A stretch of 64,000 bases of DNA from Paraburkholderia silvatlantica (GTDB taxonomy: Bacteria; Pseudomonadota; Gammaproteobacteria; Burkholderiales; Burkholderiaceae), in assembly GCF_003096715.1 (NCBI RefSeq), contig NZ_QEOL01000006.1, forward strand, positions 186,001 to 250,000. The letters run 5' to 3'. Shown in pieces: positions 47,426 to 56,650 of this stretch; within the stretch, counting starts at the first letter, position 1; the number at the start of each line of letters is the position of its first letter. The position numbers and the translations under genes are program-made. The notes below the pieces were generated by a model, which saw only the letters and a list, made by a program, of their open reading frames with translations, was not told where the DNA came from and ran no database searches.

Positions 47426-49063
47426 ATGGCCGGGCGTCCTCCCATCGCGCGCGACGCGCCGCCCAAGGGCGCCGCGGGCGCGGCCGGCGAAACCGCGCGG
47501 GACGCGTCCGCATTCGCGGCCGACGCCCTCGACGACGATGCGCGCGACGCCCGTTATGCCAATCCGTTCGCCCCGCCCGACGAAGCCGAAGCCGCCGCCG
47601 AGGCGCGCCCGCGCTCGCTCTTCGGCGAGATTCTCGACTGGATGCTCGCGCCGTTGCTGCTGCTCTGGCCGATGAGCATCGCGGTCACGTATCTCGTGGC
47701 GAAGTCGATCGCCAACGGCCCCTTCGACCGCGCGCTCGAAACCGACGCCTATGTGCTCGCGCGCCAGATCCAGCCCGTCAACGGCGTGGCCGAGCTGACA
47801 CTGCCCGCCTCCACGCGCGACTTCCTGCGCGCCGATAACGTCGACAGCGTGTTCTACCAGGTGCTCGGCAGCCGCGGCGAGCTGATCGGCGGCGATCGCG
47901 ACATGCCGCTGCCGCACGACGACGACCGCCCGCCGCCGGGCCTCGTCGAATTCCGCGACGACACGCTGCATGGCATCGACATCCGCGTCGCCTATACGAC
48001 CGTGGACCCGACGCACCTCAGCGCCGGCGACCGACAAGGCCAGCCCGTGCTCGTGCAGGTCGCGGAAACGCTCGACAAGCGCCGGCAGCTCGCCAACGAC
48101 ATCATCAAGGGCGTGATCCTGCCGCAGTTCGTGATCTTGCCGCTCGCGATCCTGCTCGTGTGGTTCGGCCTCTCGCGGGGCCTCGCGCCCTTGCACGCGC
48201 TGCAGTCGAACATCCGCATGCGTCGCCCCGACGATCTTTCGCCGCTCGAAGCGCGCCGCGCGCCGCCCGAAATCGAGCCGCTCGTCACCTCGTTCAACGA
48301 CCTGCTCACGCGGCTCGAACAGAACATGGAGCTGCAGAAGCGCTTCATCGCCGACGCCGCGCATCAGATGAAAACGCCGCTGGCGGGCTTGCGCACCCAG
48401 GCCGAACTCGCGCTGCGCCAGAACGCGCCCGCCGAAGTGCACCGCTCGCTCGAGCAGATCGCGACGAGCTCCGAGCACGCCGCGCGTCTCGTCACGCAGT
48501 TGCTCGCACTCGCGCGCGCGGAAAACCGCATGTCCGGGCAAGTCTTCACGGCGGTGGACGTGGCCGATGTGGCGCGCCACGCCGTGCGCGACTGGGTGCA
48601 GCCGGCGCTCGCCAAACAGATGGACCTCGGCTACGAAGGCCCCGAAACGGCCTGTGACAGCGAGGAAGACGATGGCGAAGCCGCGCGCGTCGAAGTGGAC
48701 GGCAACCCGGTGATGCTGCGCGAGATGCTCTCGAACCTCATCGACAACGCGATCCGCTATACGCCCGCAGGCGGACGCATCACCGTGCGCGTACGGCCCG
48801 AGCCCGCGGCGGGCGTGGTCCATCTCGAGGTGGAAGACACGGGCATCGGCATTCCGGGCGCCGAGCGCGAGCGCGTGCTCGAGCGCTTCTACCGCATTCT
48901 CGGGCGCGACGGCGAAGGCAGCGGGCTCGGGCTTGCGATCGTGCGCGAAATCGCGACGATGCACGGCGGCACGCTCGCCATCGACGATCACGTCTATCAG
49001 GACACGCCGCGGCTCGCCGGCACGCTCGTGCGCGTGACACTGCGGCTGCGCGCGCGAAACTGA
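47426..49063 (+). CDS. Sensor histidine kinase (TctE-like)
   Basis: A 545-aa kinase. A ~65-residue Ala/Asp-rich cytoplasmic N-terminus precedes TM1 (~73-93). The periplasmic 2CSK_N sensor domain includes LRADNVDSVFYQVLGSRGEL; TM2 is at ~230-249, followed by HAMP. Phospho-His313 is in AAHQMKTPLAGL (the HQxKTP variant typical of TctE kinases). N box NLIDNAIRYTP, G1 DTGIGIP and G2 GSGLGLAIV are intact. TctE-type kinases often sense tricarboxylates; the neighbouring MHS transporter downstream would fit, but this is inference. Confidence 0.92.
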   Translation: MAGRPPIARDAPPKGAAGAAGETARDASAFAADALDDDARDARYANPFAPPDEAEAAAEARPRSLFGEILDWMLAPLLLLWPMSIAVTYLVAKSIANGPFDRALETDAYVLARQIQPVNGVAELTLPASTRDFLRADNVDSVFYQVLGSRGELIGGDRDMPLPHDDDRPPPGLVEFRDDTLHGIDIRVAYTTVDPTHLSAGDRQGQPVLVQVAETLDKRRQLANDIIKGVILPQFVILPLAILLVWFGLSRGLAPLHALQSNIRMRRPDDLSPLEARRAPPEIEPLVTSFNDLLTRLEQNMELQKRFIADAAHQMKTPLAGLRTQAELALRQNAPAEVHRSLEQIATSSEHAARLVTQLLALARAENRMSGQVFTAVDVADVARHAVRDWVQPALAKQMDLGYEGPETACDSEEDDGEAARVEVDGNPVMLREMLSNLIDNAIRYTPAGGRITVRVRPEPAAGVVHLEVEDTGIGIPGAERERVLERFYRILGRDGEGSGLGLAIVREIATMHGGTLAIDDHVYQDTPRLAGTLVRVTLRLRARN

Positions 49064-49338
49064 CGGATCGCGTCGGAAAACCGGGATGGGACTTACCCTT
49101 ATCCGATCCGCGACACGCGAGTCGCGATTGCCACGTTAGAAGACGTTCGAATCAGAATGCGCGATTTTAATCGTGCGTTCAGAGAACATGGCCAATTACC
49201 CCACCCCGGCACATCATTCAGAAACCCACACGCGCGTCAGAAGCCCGTAAGTTTCCATTCCAATAATGCTCCGCAGGACCGCGGGTCTACGAGTCGCCTG
49301 CCCGACGGACCACACGCATATCAATACTGGAGACATCT

Positions 49339-50997
49339 ATGGCAACCGTTGGCGGACAAGTCTCGCATGCGCCGATGACCAGCGACGAAAAACGCGTGAT
49401 TTTCGCGTCGTCGCTCGGCACCGTGTTCGAGTGGTACGACTTCTACCTGGCCGGATCGCTTGCGGCCTTCATCAGCAAGAGCTTCTTTTCCGGCGTCAAT
49501 CCCACCGCCGGCTTCATCTTCACGCTGCTCGGCTTCGCCGCCGGCTTTGCCGTGCGTCCGTTCGGCGCGATCGTGTTCGGTCGCCTCGGCGACCTCGTGG
49601 GCCGCAAGCACACGTTCCTAGTCACGATCGTCATCATGGGCATCTCGACCTTCGTGGTCGGTTTCCTGCCCGGCTACGCGTCGATCGGCATCGCGTCGCC
49701 GGTGATCTTCATCGCCATGCGTCTGCTGCAGGGTCTCGCGCTCGGCGGCGAGTATGGCGGCGCGGCGACCTACGTCGCGGAACACGCGCCGGCCGGACGC
49801 CGCGGCTTCTACACCTCGTGGATCCAGACGACGGCCACGCTTGGCCTGTTTCTCTCGCTGCTCGTGATCCTCGGCGTGCGCACCTTCACCGGCGAGGAAC
49901 AGTTCGCCGCATGGGCATGGCGCATTCCGTTCATCGCCTCGATCCTGCTGCTCGCCGTTTCGGTGTGGATCCGTCTGCAGCTCGACGAATCGCCGGCGTT
50001 CAAGCGCATCAAGGCGGAAGGCAAGGTCTCGAAAGCGCCGCTCACGGAAGCATTCGGCCAGTGGAAGAACCTCAAGGTCGTGCTGCTCGCCCTCTTCGGC
50101 GTCACGGCCGGCCAGGCCGTGGTCTGGTACACGGGCCAGTTCTACGCGCTCTTCTTCCTTACGCAGACGCTCAAGGTGGACGGCGCCAGCGCCAACATCC
50201 TGATCGCGGTGGCGCTGCTGATCGGCACGCCGTTCTTCCTGTTCTTCGGCGCGCTGTCGGACAAGATCGGCCGCAAACCCATCATCATGGCTGGCTGCCT
50301 GATTGCGGCGCTCACCTACTTCCCGATCTTCAAGGCGATCACGCACTACGCGAACCCGGCGCTCGAAGCCGCCACGCAGCGCGCGCCGATCGTCGTGATC
50401 GCGGATCCGGCCGAATGCTCGTTCCAGTTCAACCCGGTCGGCACCTCGAAGTTCACGAGTTCGTGCGACATCGCCAAAAGCGCACTTTCGAAGGCTGGCC
50501 TGAACTACGACAACGTGGCCGCCCCGGCAGGCACGCGCGCGCAGATCAAGGTGGGCGACACGACCATCGACACATTTGACGGCCGTGCGCCTGACGCCAA
50601 GGAAGCCGGCGCGCTGTTCGACAAGACGCTCGCGGCCACGCTGAAAGCGGCGGGCTATCCGCAGAAGGCCGACCCCGCGCAGCTCAACTGGCCGATGACG
50701 GTGGTGATGCTGACGATCCTCGTGATCTTCGTGACCATGGTGTACGGGCCGATCGCAGCGATGCTGGTGGAGATGTTCCCGACCCGCATCCGCTACACCT
50801 CGATGTCGCTGCCCTATCACATCGGCAACGGCTGGTTCGGCGGCTTCCTGCCGGCGACGGCATTCGCGATCGTGGCGGCGCGCGGCGATATCTACTCGGG
50901 CCTCTGGTATCCGATCATCATCGCGCTGGGCACCTTCGTGATCGGCATGCTGTTCGTGAAGGAAACCAAGGATTCGGATATCTACGCGCAGGATTGA
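49339..50997 (+). CDS. MFS transporter, metabolite:H+ symporter (MHS) family
   Basis: A 552-aa transporter related to ShiA/ProP/KgtP. N-terminal SLGTVFEWYDFYLAGSLA and the loop motif GRLGDLVGRKHTF are diagnostic, with RLLQGLALGGEYGGAATYVAEHAP. Twelve TM helices are expected. Unusual is a ~110-residue hydrophilic insert at residues ~340-451 between TM9 and TM10, predicted periplasmic, with two Cys (360, 376). Solute unknown (an organic acid or osmolyte is typical). GGAGA precedes the ATG. Confidence 0.9.
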   Translation: MATVGGQVSHAPMTSDEKRVIFASSLGTVFEWYDFYLAGSLAAFISKSFFSGVNPTAGFIFTLLGFAAGFAVRPFGAIVFGRLGDLVGRKHTFLVTIVIMGISTFVVGFLPGYASIGIASPVIFIAMRLLQGLALGGEYGGAATYVAEHAPAGRRGFYTSWIQTTATLGLFLSLLVILGVRTFTGEEQFAAWAWRIPFIASILLLAVSVWIRLQLDESPAFKRIKAEGKVSKAPLTEAFGQWKNLKVVLLALFGVTAGQAVVWYTGQFYALFFLTQTLKVDGASANILIAVALLIGTPFFLFFGALSDKIGRKPIIMAGCLIAALTYFPIFKAITHYANPALEAATQRAPIVVIADPAECSFQFNPVGTSKFTSSCDIAKSALSKAGLNYDNVAAPAGTRAQIKVGDTTIDTFDGRAPDAKEAGALFDKTLAATLKAAGYPQKADPAQLNWPMTVVMLTILVIFVTMVYGPIAAMLVEMFPTRIRYTSMSLPYHIGNGWFGGFLPATAFAIVAARGDIYSGLWYPIIIALGTFVIGMLFVKETKDSDIYAQD

Positions 50998-51007
50998 GGC
51001 TGGGAGC

Positions 51008-51037
51008 GCCGCCGGGCAAGGCTTCTCGCCCGGCGGC
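51008..51037 (+). terminator. Hairpin terminator after the MFS gene
   Basis: 10-bp perfect stem GCCGCCGGGC (51008-51017) / GCCCGGCGGC (51028-51037) with a 10-nt loop, 11 bp past the MFS stop. Only a pyrimidine-rich CGCCTTCCC follows, so it is a weak intrinsic terminator. Confidence 0.55.
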
Positions 51038-51069
51038 CGCCTTCCCTGCAAAAAAGATGACGAAGGGGG

Positions 51070-51098
51070 TTGACAGCTTCGGGCTGCATCGCGATAAT
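51070..51098 (+). promoter_or_regulatory. tRNA-Met promoter
   Basis: Perfect TTGACA -35 box (51070-51075) and GATAAT -10 box (51093-51098) separated by 17 bp, 10 bp upstream of the mature tRNA 5' end. Confidence 0.85.
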
Positions 51099-51108
51099 TT
51101 CCTTCTTC

Positions 51109-51186
<78 letters not shown>

Positions 51187-51192
51187 CATGTC

Positions 51193-51229
51193 AAAAAGCC
51201 TTGCAAATCAATGGTTTGCAAGGCTTTTT
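51193..51229 (+). terminator. tRNA terminator supplied by the element
   Basis: 15-bp perfect stem AAAAAGCCTTGCAAA (51193-51207) / TTTGCAAGGCTTTTT (51215-51229), loop TCAATGG, then TTTTT-rich end. It follows the tRNA directly and replaces the chromosomal terminator now displaced to 61238-61272. Confidence 0.88.
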
Positions 51230-51260
51230 CTTTTGTCCGGTGTCACAGCATGTGACCCAG

Positions 51261-52251
51261 ATGATCAAAATTCCCCGCCTGATTCGCAACCGCTTTGGTA
51301 CCTACTACCTGCGTGTTGTTGTCCCCAAGTTTCTGCACGGCACCTCAAAACAGGTAGAGTTCAGAAAGTCCCTCGGGACCAAAGACTTCCAGCAAGCCAA
51401 GTTGCTGGCGCTCCATTTCAATACGCAGATCGAGAGCATGGGGATGAGCAAACCGAAAATCACTGACTTTGACCTGGTGCAACGCAGCCTGGACCACTAT
51501 CATCGTCCGAGGTGGCGACGGTTCGCTCGAAATCGAAGCCAATGGCCCAGAAGATCACGCACTGGCCCTGCAAGCCATCGAGCACATTGGCAGGTTCAAG
51601 GAAGCTGTCACTGTCATTGCAAAACAGCCTATTCCTAGTCCTGCCTCGCCTCCAGAAGCTGTCAGTGGCCCCACCCTGCAAGAAGCCGTCACCGAGTATC
51701 TGGAAAAGGTCGAGGTCAAGCCCACAAGCCGCAAGAGCTACAAGACGAAGCTCACATTCCTCGTTAGCAAGCTCGGAGCAGATACCCCATTCGCCAGCAT
51801 CGACCAAGCCCGTTTCTCCGCGCTGGCAGAAGAAATTGCCGCAGACGATAGCCGCGAGGATAAAACGAACGGCGACTACATCACGATCATTGGCGGATTC
51901 ATTAACTGGCACCGCATTCGGAAGGGCCTGCCCCAGATCACTGCTGCAACCCTGAAACCCAAGCGCGACAAACCCGCATCACTCGATCGCGATGCTTACT
52001 CACTTGTTCAACTGGAAGAACTGTTCAAATACGCAGCCAAATTCAAAACCACCGAGCCGCATAAATTCTGGACTACGCTTGTAGCGGCATTTTTCGGATG
52101 CCGCATCGAAGAACTGGCACAGATCAACCTTCATACCGATGTGCTCCAAGACGGGGAAACAGGGGTTTGGTATGTCAAATTCGATGAAGACCCAGATAAC
52201 GATGGCATTGTTCGTAAGAGCAAGGTCACGTGGTTGATCAGAGCAGCGTGA
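51261..52251 (+). pseudogene. Tyrosine recombinase (integrase), frameshifted and truncated
   Basis: The N-terminal part begins at ATG 51261 (MIKIPRLIRNRFGTYYLRVV, a DUF6538-like arm domain) and runs to about 51490. The protein then continues in another frame (about 51490-52251) with LEIEANGPEDHALALQAIEH, the core-binding domain (TLQEAVTEYLEKVEVKPTSR) and the first catalytic Arg in FFGCRIEELAQINL. The frame ends at WLIRAA before the His-x-x-Arg and Tyr motifs. Two lesions, an internal frameshift and loss of the catalytic C-terminus, make it a pseudogene. A GTCACA / TGTGAC inverted repeat (51242-51256) lies just before the start. Confidence 0.85.
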
Positions 52252-52594
52252 TCGAGGTATCAGGTTTGTCCCGAAACACCGTGAAAAAATACTGGGACCT
52301 TGTTCGCCGCCTGAATCGTGGCCTGTGATTGGTACGAGTTTTTTTGCAAGAATTTTCGTGTCACGACGGTGTGTCAGGTAATCAGCGAAGCTGTGCCTTT
52401 CTGCAACTCATGTGCAAACCCCTTGCCAGCAGAAGGGAAATCCACCATCTGCAAGCCTGCTCGGAATCGGGACAACCCATCCGCCTGAAAACCCCAAAAA
52501 CAAGAAAACAAAAACGGGCGAAATCGAAAATCTGATCGGCGCGGCCTTGACTTCCGTATTTTTTCCGTTAGCCTGAATAAAACGGAGGGGTCTT
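52216..52594 (+). other. Remnant region between integrase and mobilisation genes
   Basis: The integrase C-terminus is replaced by unrelated sequence. The frame 52218-52328 encodes a helix-turn-helix-like tail (VIEVSGLSRNTVKKYWDLVR), as in transposases or regulators. After it a Cys-rich reading (VPFCNSCANPL) appears near 52400, without a convincing start. These may be decayed insertion-sequence parts. Nothing intact is seen. Confidence 0.4.
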
Positions 52595-52927
52595 ATGACA
52601 ACAAATATAAATCAGGAATCCAAAAAATTATGCAGTCCTACCATCCTTAATAGAGGAAGCGTCAGCCACGCTTCAATCATCATGCTTGGCAACCAGAAGT
52701 GCATCGCGCTCGTCGTTGATAACGTCAAGCGTGTCTTTCTGTATTCGGCCGCGTTGCTTGCTCGCCTGGCCGAAATTGATGTGCTGGTGGTCGATTTTTC
52801 AGACATCGAGCCAGAGACTTATCAGGCCCCTAGCGTACTTGGCAAGATATTCGCTGCGCGTGAAAAGCTTGGCATTGGCGACACCCAGGAAGGCAGTGGG
52901 CGCACTCGCACAAAGCTGAAAATCTAA
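52595..52927 (+). CDS. Hypothetical protein of the mobilisation region
   Basis: A 110-aa protein, with a good CGGAGGGG ribosome site before ATG 52595. Middle portion is hydrophobic and beta-like (KCIALVVDNVKRVFLYSAAL; then AEIDVLVVDFSDIEPETYQA). C-terminus is charged. No TM helix long enough to be convincing, no known domain recognised. Codon use is AT-richer than the chromosome. It is upstream of the candidate oriT and relaxase genes and may belong to that module. Confidence 0.65.
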   Translation: MTTNINQESKKLCSPTILNRGSVSHASIIMLGNQKCIALVVDNVKRVFLYSAALLARLAEIDVLVVDFSDIEPETYQAPSVLGKIFAAREKLGIGDTQEGSGRTRTKLKI

Positions 52928-52942
52928 AACAGCAAGGTTACT

Positions 52943-52992
52943 CGGATTCCGGCTATCGCCAGAATCCGAACCATGTCAGGGCGCTGCCCTGA
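52943..52992. other. Candidate oriT: two adjacent hairpins
   Basis: First hairpin: CGGATTC (52943-52949) / GAATCCG (52962-52968) with an inner GGC-TATC-GCC pairing. Second hairpin: TCAGGGC (52976-52982) / GCCCTGA (52986-52992), loop GCT. They lie just upstream of the mobC-like and relaxase genes, the usual oriT position in ColE1-like mobilisation regions. The nick site cannot be assigned by eye. Confidence 0.5.
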
Positions 52993-53035
52993 TACCCGCT
53001 TCGACCACAACAAGAACAACAAGAAAGGAGGAACT

Positions 53036-53416
53036 ATGGCCGAAATGTCATCCACACCGAAGCGTCGAAACCGCATCGAAATCCAATTCAGCGCCGACGA
53101 ATTTTCACGACTGCAGGAGCTTACCGCTCGTGCGGCATCCAAATCTCCAGGGGCTTACGTCAAGCAAATGGCACTGGATGGCGTACAGCGATCGCGCGTG
53201 CGAAATGTCTTCGCCCCAAATTGGGTGCCGCAGTATGTCTTGCATATTCAACAGCTCGCAATCAGTCTTGACGCAATCGCGTCGCATTGCAATCAACAAG
53301 GACCGGAGCGCGAGCAGACTATCGACGCCTTGCGGAGCATACGGGCGGAACTGGCGGCCCATCGGAATTACTTCTTCCAGCGTGGTGCACCTGAAACCGA
53401 GGAGGACGCGTCATGA
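53036..53416 (+). CDS. Small mobilisation accessory protein (MobC-like)
   Basis: A 126-aa protein, start at 53036 with AAAGGAGGA upstream. The N-terminus is basic and ribbon-helix-helix-like (KRRNRIEIQFSADEFSRLQE, then ARAASKSPGAYVKQMALDG), as in MobC/relaxosome proteins that bind oriT. The C-terminal half is helical (LHIQQLAISLDAIASHC). Overlaps the relaxase start by 4 bp (ATGA), so it is translationally coupled to the relaxase. Confidence 0.75.
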   Translation: MAEMSSTPKRRNRIEIQFSADEFSRLQELTARAASKSPGAYVKQMALDGVQRSRVRNVFAPNWVPQYVLHIQQLAISLDAIASHCNQQGPEREQTIDALRSIRAELAAHRNYFFQRGAPETEEDAS

Positions 53417-54813
53417 TGATCAAGATTTTTCATCGCTCGCAGAAACTCAGTGCCGTTGGCCCCGTCCAATACCTATTGAGTGACCGTGACCACACGAAAG
53501 CCGTTCGCTCGGTCAAGCCTGAAATCTTGGCGGGCGATCCTGCTGTCACAGACTGCCTGATTGAGAGTTTGCCTTTCAAGCATCGCTATGTTGCGGGCTG
53601 TCTCGCTTTCCGACCCAACGAACAGCCGACCGACGAACAGAAACACCATGCAATGGCCCGCTTCGAGCAGTGCTTTCTGGCAGGTCTCACGCCTGACCGG
53701 TACAACATCCTCTGGGTCGAGCATCGGGACAAGGGGCGCATCGAGCTCAATTTTGTCGTGCCTCGTGTTGAGTTGAGCACCCACAAATCGATGAACATTC
53801 ATCCGCCTGGCGCAAAGAATTTGGCCTTCTACAATGCGTTCGTCGCCATCATGAACAATGAGTTTGGCTATGAGCAGGTGGTGCCTAATCCCACTCGACT
53901 GCGCGAAAGCGAACATATCAGCAAGATCAATGCGCAGGCCATCCGTGACAACGTGGACATCGATTCAGGCACCTACGCCTCGAAGCTCAAATGGCATGCA
54001 AATCTTGTGCGCAAGATCCACGGAGGGAAGATCAGGAATCGCCCCGAACTTATCGAATATCTGCGTGAGCATGGATGTGAGTTTTCGCGCATCGGCTCGG
54101 ATTACGTCAGCATCAAGAACAAGAAAAATGGCCGAGCCATCCGATTTCGCGGATATATCTACGAGGACAACGGCGGGAAGAACTATCAGCTCGATTGTGT
54201 TGGCAACGCGATCCTCACGCCCCAGCACGCGAACTTGCTACGCGCTAAGCTCGACAAATTCACTGCGGAGCGGGCGCAGTTCAATAGATCAACGCTCGCG
54301 CACAGCAGACGAACCACATTTCGCAGGATTTCGGGGCAAGCGATACATAGTCGTATTGCTTTGTCTCGCCCGATGCTAGGTCAGATCGTCCAGCAAAAAT
54401 CGGCCGAAATCCTAGCGCCATATACTGAGCATCGGATTGGCGAGACGCCCTCCACGTCCCGTATCGGCACGCGACCACAAACACCAGCCGTCAACAACGA
54501 CGCTTCGATGGCATCTAGTACCCGACCACATCGCGCACCGTCTGTGTCAGAGTCGGCCGGTCCTGCTGCGGGCGCACCATCCAGCGCATTAACTGACACC
54601 GCCTCGATTGAAATTGAAATCGGGCGGCTCGAAACGCAGCTGGCCGTTGCAGGCGCGAAAGGTGACGCCGAGCGCGCCAGCAAACTTCAACGACAAATCG
54701 TGGCCCTACACGCACAAATTGCGGAGATCAGGAGGCGAGCCGGCATCAACGAACAAGAGCGGCGTCTGGCCAAGTTAAACGCATCACAACCTCGGGCATC
54801 GTTGAAATTTTGA
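53413..54813 (+). CDS. Relaxase of the HEN (ColE1 MbeA-like, MOBP5) type
   Basis: A 466-aa protein that should nick oriT and lead transfer. The metal-site motif H-x6-E-x-N is present as His104, Glu111, Asn113 (EHRDKGRIELNFVVPRVEL), the HEN variant rather than three-His. The catalytic Tyr is probably within the first 30 residues (Tyr20 region). The DNA-relaxase core runs to about residue 260. The C-terminal part is Ser/Arg-rich linker and a coiled-coil (IEIEIGRLETQLAVAGAKGD). It needs a helper conjugative system; none is in the window. Confidence 0.88.
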   Translation: MMIKIFHRSQKLSAVGPVQYLLSDRDHTKAVRSVKPEILAGDPAVTDCLIESLPFKHRYVAGCLAFRPNEQPTDEQKHHAMARFEQCFLAGLTPDRYNILWVEHRDKGRIELNFVVPRVELSTHKSMNIHPPGAKNLAFYNAFVAIMNNEFGYEQVVPNPTRLRESEHISKINAQAIRDNVDIDSGTYASKLKWHANLVRKIHGGKIRNRPELIEYLREHGCEFSRIGSDYVSIKNKKNGRAIRFRGYIYEDNGGKNYQLDCVGNAILTPQHANLLRAKLDKFTAERAQFNRSTLAHSRRTTFRRISGQAIHSRIALSRPMLGQIVQQKSAEILAPYTEHRIGETPSTSRIGTRPQTPAVNNDASMASSTRPHRAPSVSESAGPAAGAPSSALTDTASIEIEIGRLETQLAVAGAKGDAERASKLQRQIVALHAQIAEIRRRAGINEQERRLAKLNASQPRASLKF

Positions 54814-54901
54814 ATACGGGATCATTCGTTTTTACATATCTCGACTAGATGTCCGATGATGTTCCACCCCCGATAAATGCAGTGTTAGCCAGCTCAGGAA
54901 A

Positions 54902-55624
54902 TTACTTGAAGGTGGACCGCAGCTCCCTACGGAAAAGCAGAAACGCAAGGAAAACCGCCGAAGGAAAACCCAGCGGCGACCGGAACAGCAGCACGTACGA
55001 CCACACGGCGGAGAATTTCGCAGCGAACAAGCTCATCAGCGCAGAGACGATCACCACTGCAACGAATGCGAGGCGGGCGGCTGCGTAGCCGCGGATGATG
55101 CCGACACCGATTGCAATCCGGATGGTATTCATCACAAGCCCCGTCAATGCCGTCGCGGCAAATGCAGTGGAGGACAGGTGGTAAATCGCGAATACCGATT
55201 GAGCGATGATCAGACTACCCACGATTGCGAGCTTCGTCCGCAAGCTGTTCGAGTCGCTTTCTACCGCGCCGAAGATAAACAAACCGACTGACACAACCGC
55301 CACGTACTGGAACGAAATCGAACGGGTGTCTGGAACGCCGATGAGAAAGAGAGACAGCGTGATAAGAAGCGCGGACAGATAAATGAAAAAGACAATCGCA
55401 GCGCCCTTCAGATTGATCACGCCGCCGGTTTCATCTCCGCCGGCCAGGGTTGTCCCCATGATGATCTCTGCAGTCGTGCGATCGGTCGTTGCATTGATGC
55501 CGGCTGCAATCTGTTCGGCGGTGGTGTGAAGTCGCCCACCAGACCACATGCTCCCGCTGGCGTTGTCGCTAAAGGTGCCCTGTGGGCCCCGCTCATGGGC
55601 CGAGCCGTTGGAATCGTTGCTCAT
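54902..55624 (-). CDS. Hypothetical multi-pass membrane protein
   Basis: A 240-aa protein. The N-terminal ~70 residues are soluble and polar (Gly/Ser/Thr/Ala). About five to six TM helices follow: IVFFIYLSALLITLSLFLIG, VAVVSVGLFIFGAV, KLAIVGSLIIAQSVFAIY, and three more to the end. No known domain recognised. Gene lies 3' of the relaxase on the opposite strand, first of the minus-strand cargo as read from left; the lipoprotein gene upstream is ~100 bp away. Confidence 0.75.
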   Translation of the reverse strand: MSNDSNGSAHERGPQGTFSDNASGSMWSGGRLHTTAEQIAAGINATTDRTTAEIIMGTTLAGGDETGGVINLKGAAIVFFIYLSALLITLSLFLIGVPDTRSISFQYVAVVSVGLFIFGAVESDSNSLRTKLAIVGSLIIAQSVFAIYHLSSTAFAATALTGLVMNTIRIAIGVGIIRGYAAARLAFVAVVIVSALMSLFAAKFSAVWSYVLLFRSPLGFPSAVFLAFLLFRRELRSTFK

Positions 55625-55722
55625 GGATAGATACCTGTATAGACCTAGAATCCTGAGGAGTTACGAGCTGTGCATAGTCGGCGACGTCGGCCGTGCGCCA
55701 TGAGGACTGCGCCTTGATGCAA

Positions 55723-56574
55723 TCAGTTGAACAACGGCTTGATATCCTTGCCCTTACCCACCGCCACATCGAACCCGTCCACGGCAAGATTCACATCGAT
55801 TGCGTGCGTCGATTGATCTTCGCTTCCCGTCACCTGCACCGACTGAACCGTCGCATAGACGATCGCCGGCAGATTCTCGTTACCGCCGTTATCTCGGCTC
55901 AGTTCAAATTCAATCTGCTTCGCGGCATCGGTCGGCACGTCTCGCTCATATTTGCGGTTGATACGCGGCGCAAATGAATTCAGGTGATAGCGAATCGTCG
56001 TGGTCACGCTCTTTTCGTGCATGACGCCCTTGTTGTCCACTGTACGGGCGACGTCCTGCCAGCTATATCCGACCATGATCTGCTGAAACGAGCCCTGCCA
56101 CTCGTAGTGTCCTTTCAACGGATCGCCCGCGCTCAGAGACACTGGGTAGAATCCGCGGCCATCGAACACCAGTTTGACCTTCGCAGGCTCCTTCGCCGTC
56201 ATGGCCAGATCCGACTTGTGGGCGTCCTGAAATTGTTGCTTGTCGAACGGATTCCGAATGCTCGCGTAGCCTGGAAATTTCACTGCGGCCAATTGATCCG
56301 GTGTCGTGGTACTCGAGTTCGCGATCGCGTCCACGGTCGTTTGATAGTAGGTCTTCCAGTCTGCCTCGGTCATGCTGTTCAGGCTCAGGTTTAGCTCGCG
56401 TGTGTACGTTGCCTTGTCCGCACTCGACAGCGTCGCGACTGACGGGCTTGCAGCAGTCGTGGTCGGTGCGGGGGCAGAAGTCGCGGCGGCCAATTGACGC
56501 GGGTTTTCCGCATGCTTATTGCAAGCAGCCATCAACACGACGACCGGCAGAATAGAAATGAATTTGGTTTTCAT
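55723..56574 (-). CDS. Hypothetical lipoprotein of the island
   Basis: A 283-aa lipoprotein: MKTKFISILPVVVLMAAC with lipidated Cys18, then a Pro/Thr/Ala-rich linker (residues ~22-48). The rest is a soluble domain with mixed secondary structure (DKATYTRELNLSLNSMTEAD; VKLVFDGRGFYPVSLSAGDP; DVNLAVDGFDVAVGKGKDI). No family recognised. It probably sits in the outer membrane or periplasm. Together with the second lipoprotein and the membrane protein it forms the left part of the island cargo. Confidence 0.75.
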   Translation of the reverse strand: MKTKFISILPVVVLMAACNKHAENPRQLAAATSAPAPTTTAASPSVATLSSADKATYTRELNLSLNSMTEADWKTYYQTTVDAIANSSTTTPDQLAAVKFPGYASIRNPFDKQQFQDAHKSDLAMTAKEPAKVKLVFDGRGFYPVSLSAGDPLKGHYEWQGSFQQIMVGYSWQDVARTVDNKGVMHEKSVTTTIRYHLNSFAPRINRKYERDVPTDAAKQIEFELSRDNGGNENLPAIVYATVQSVQVTGSEDQSTHAIDVNLAVDGFDVAVGKGKDIKPLFN

Positions 56575-56650
56575 GATTGTCCCAACACATCACCCCAGAA
56601 CGTCCAACAGACAGACGCGAGGACACGTTTGCGCCCTCATGCCCCAAAAA

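Noticed and set aside
48340..48380. Loss of kinase function because His is followed by Gln (HQMKTP)
   Set aside because: This variant is common in TctE-type kinases and all ATP-binding motifs are intact.
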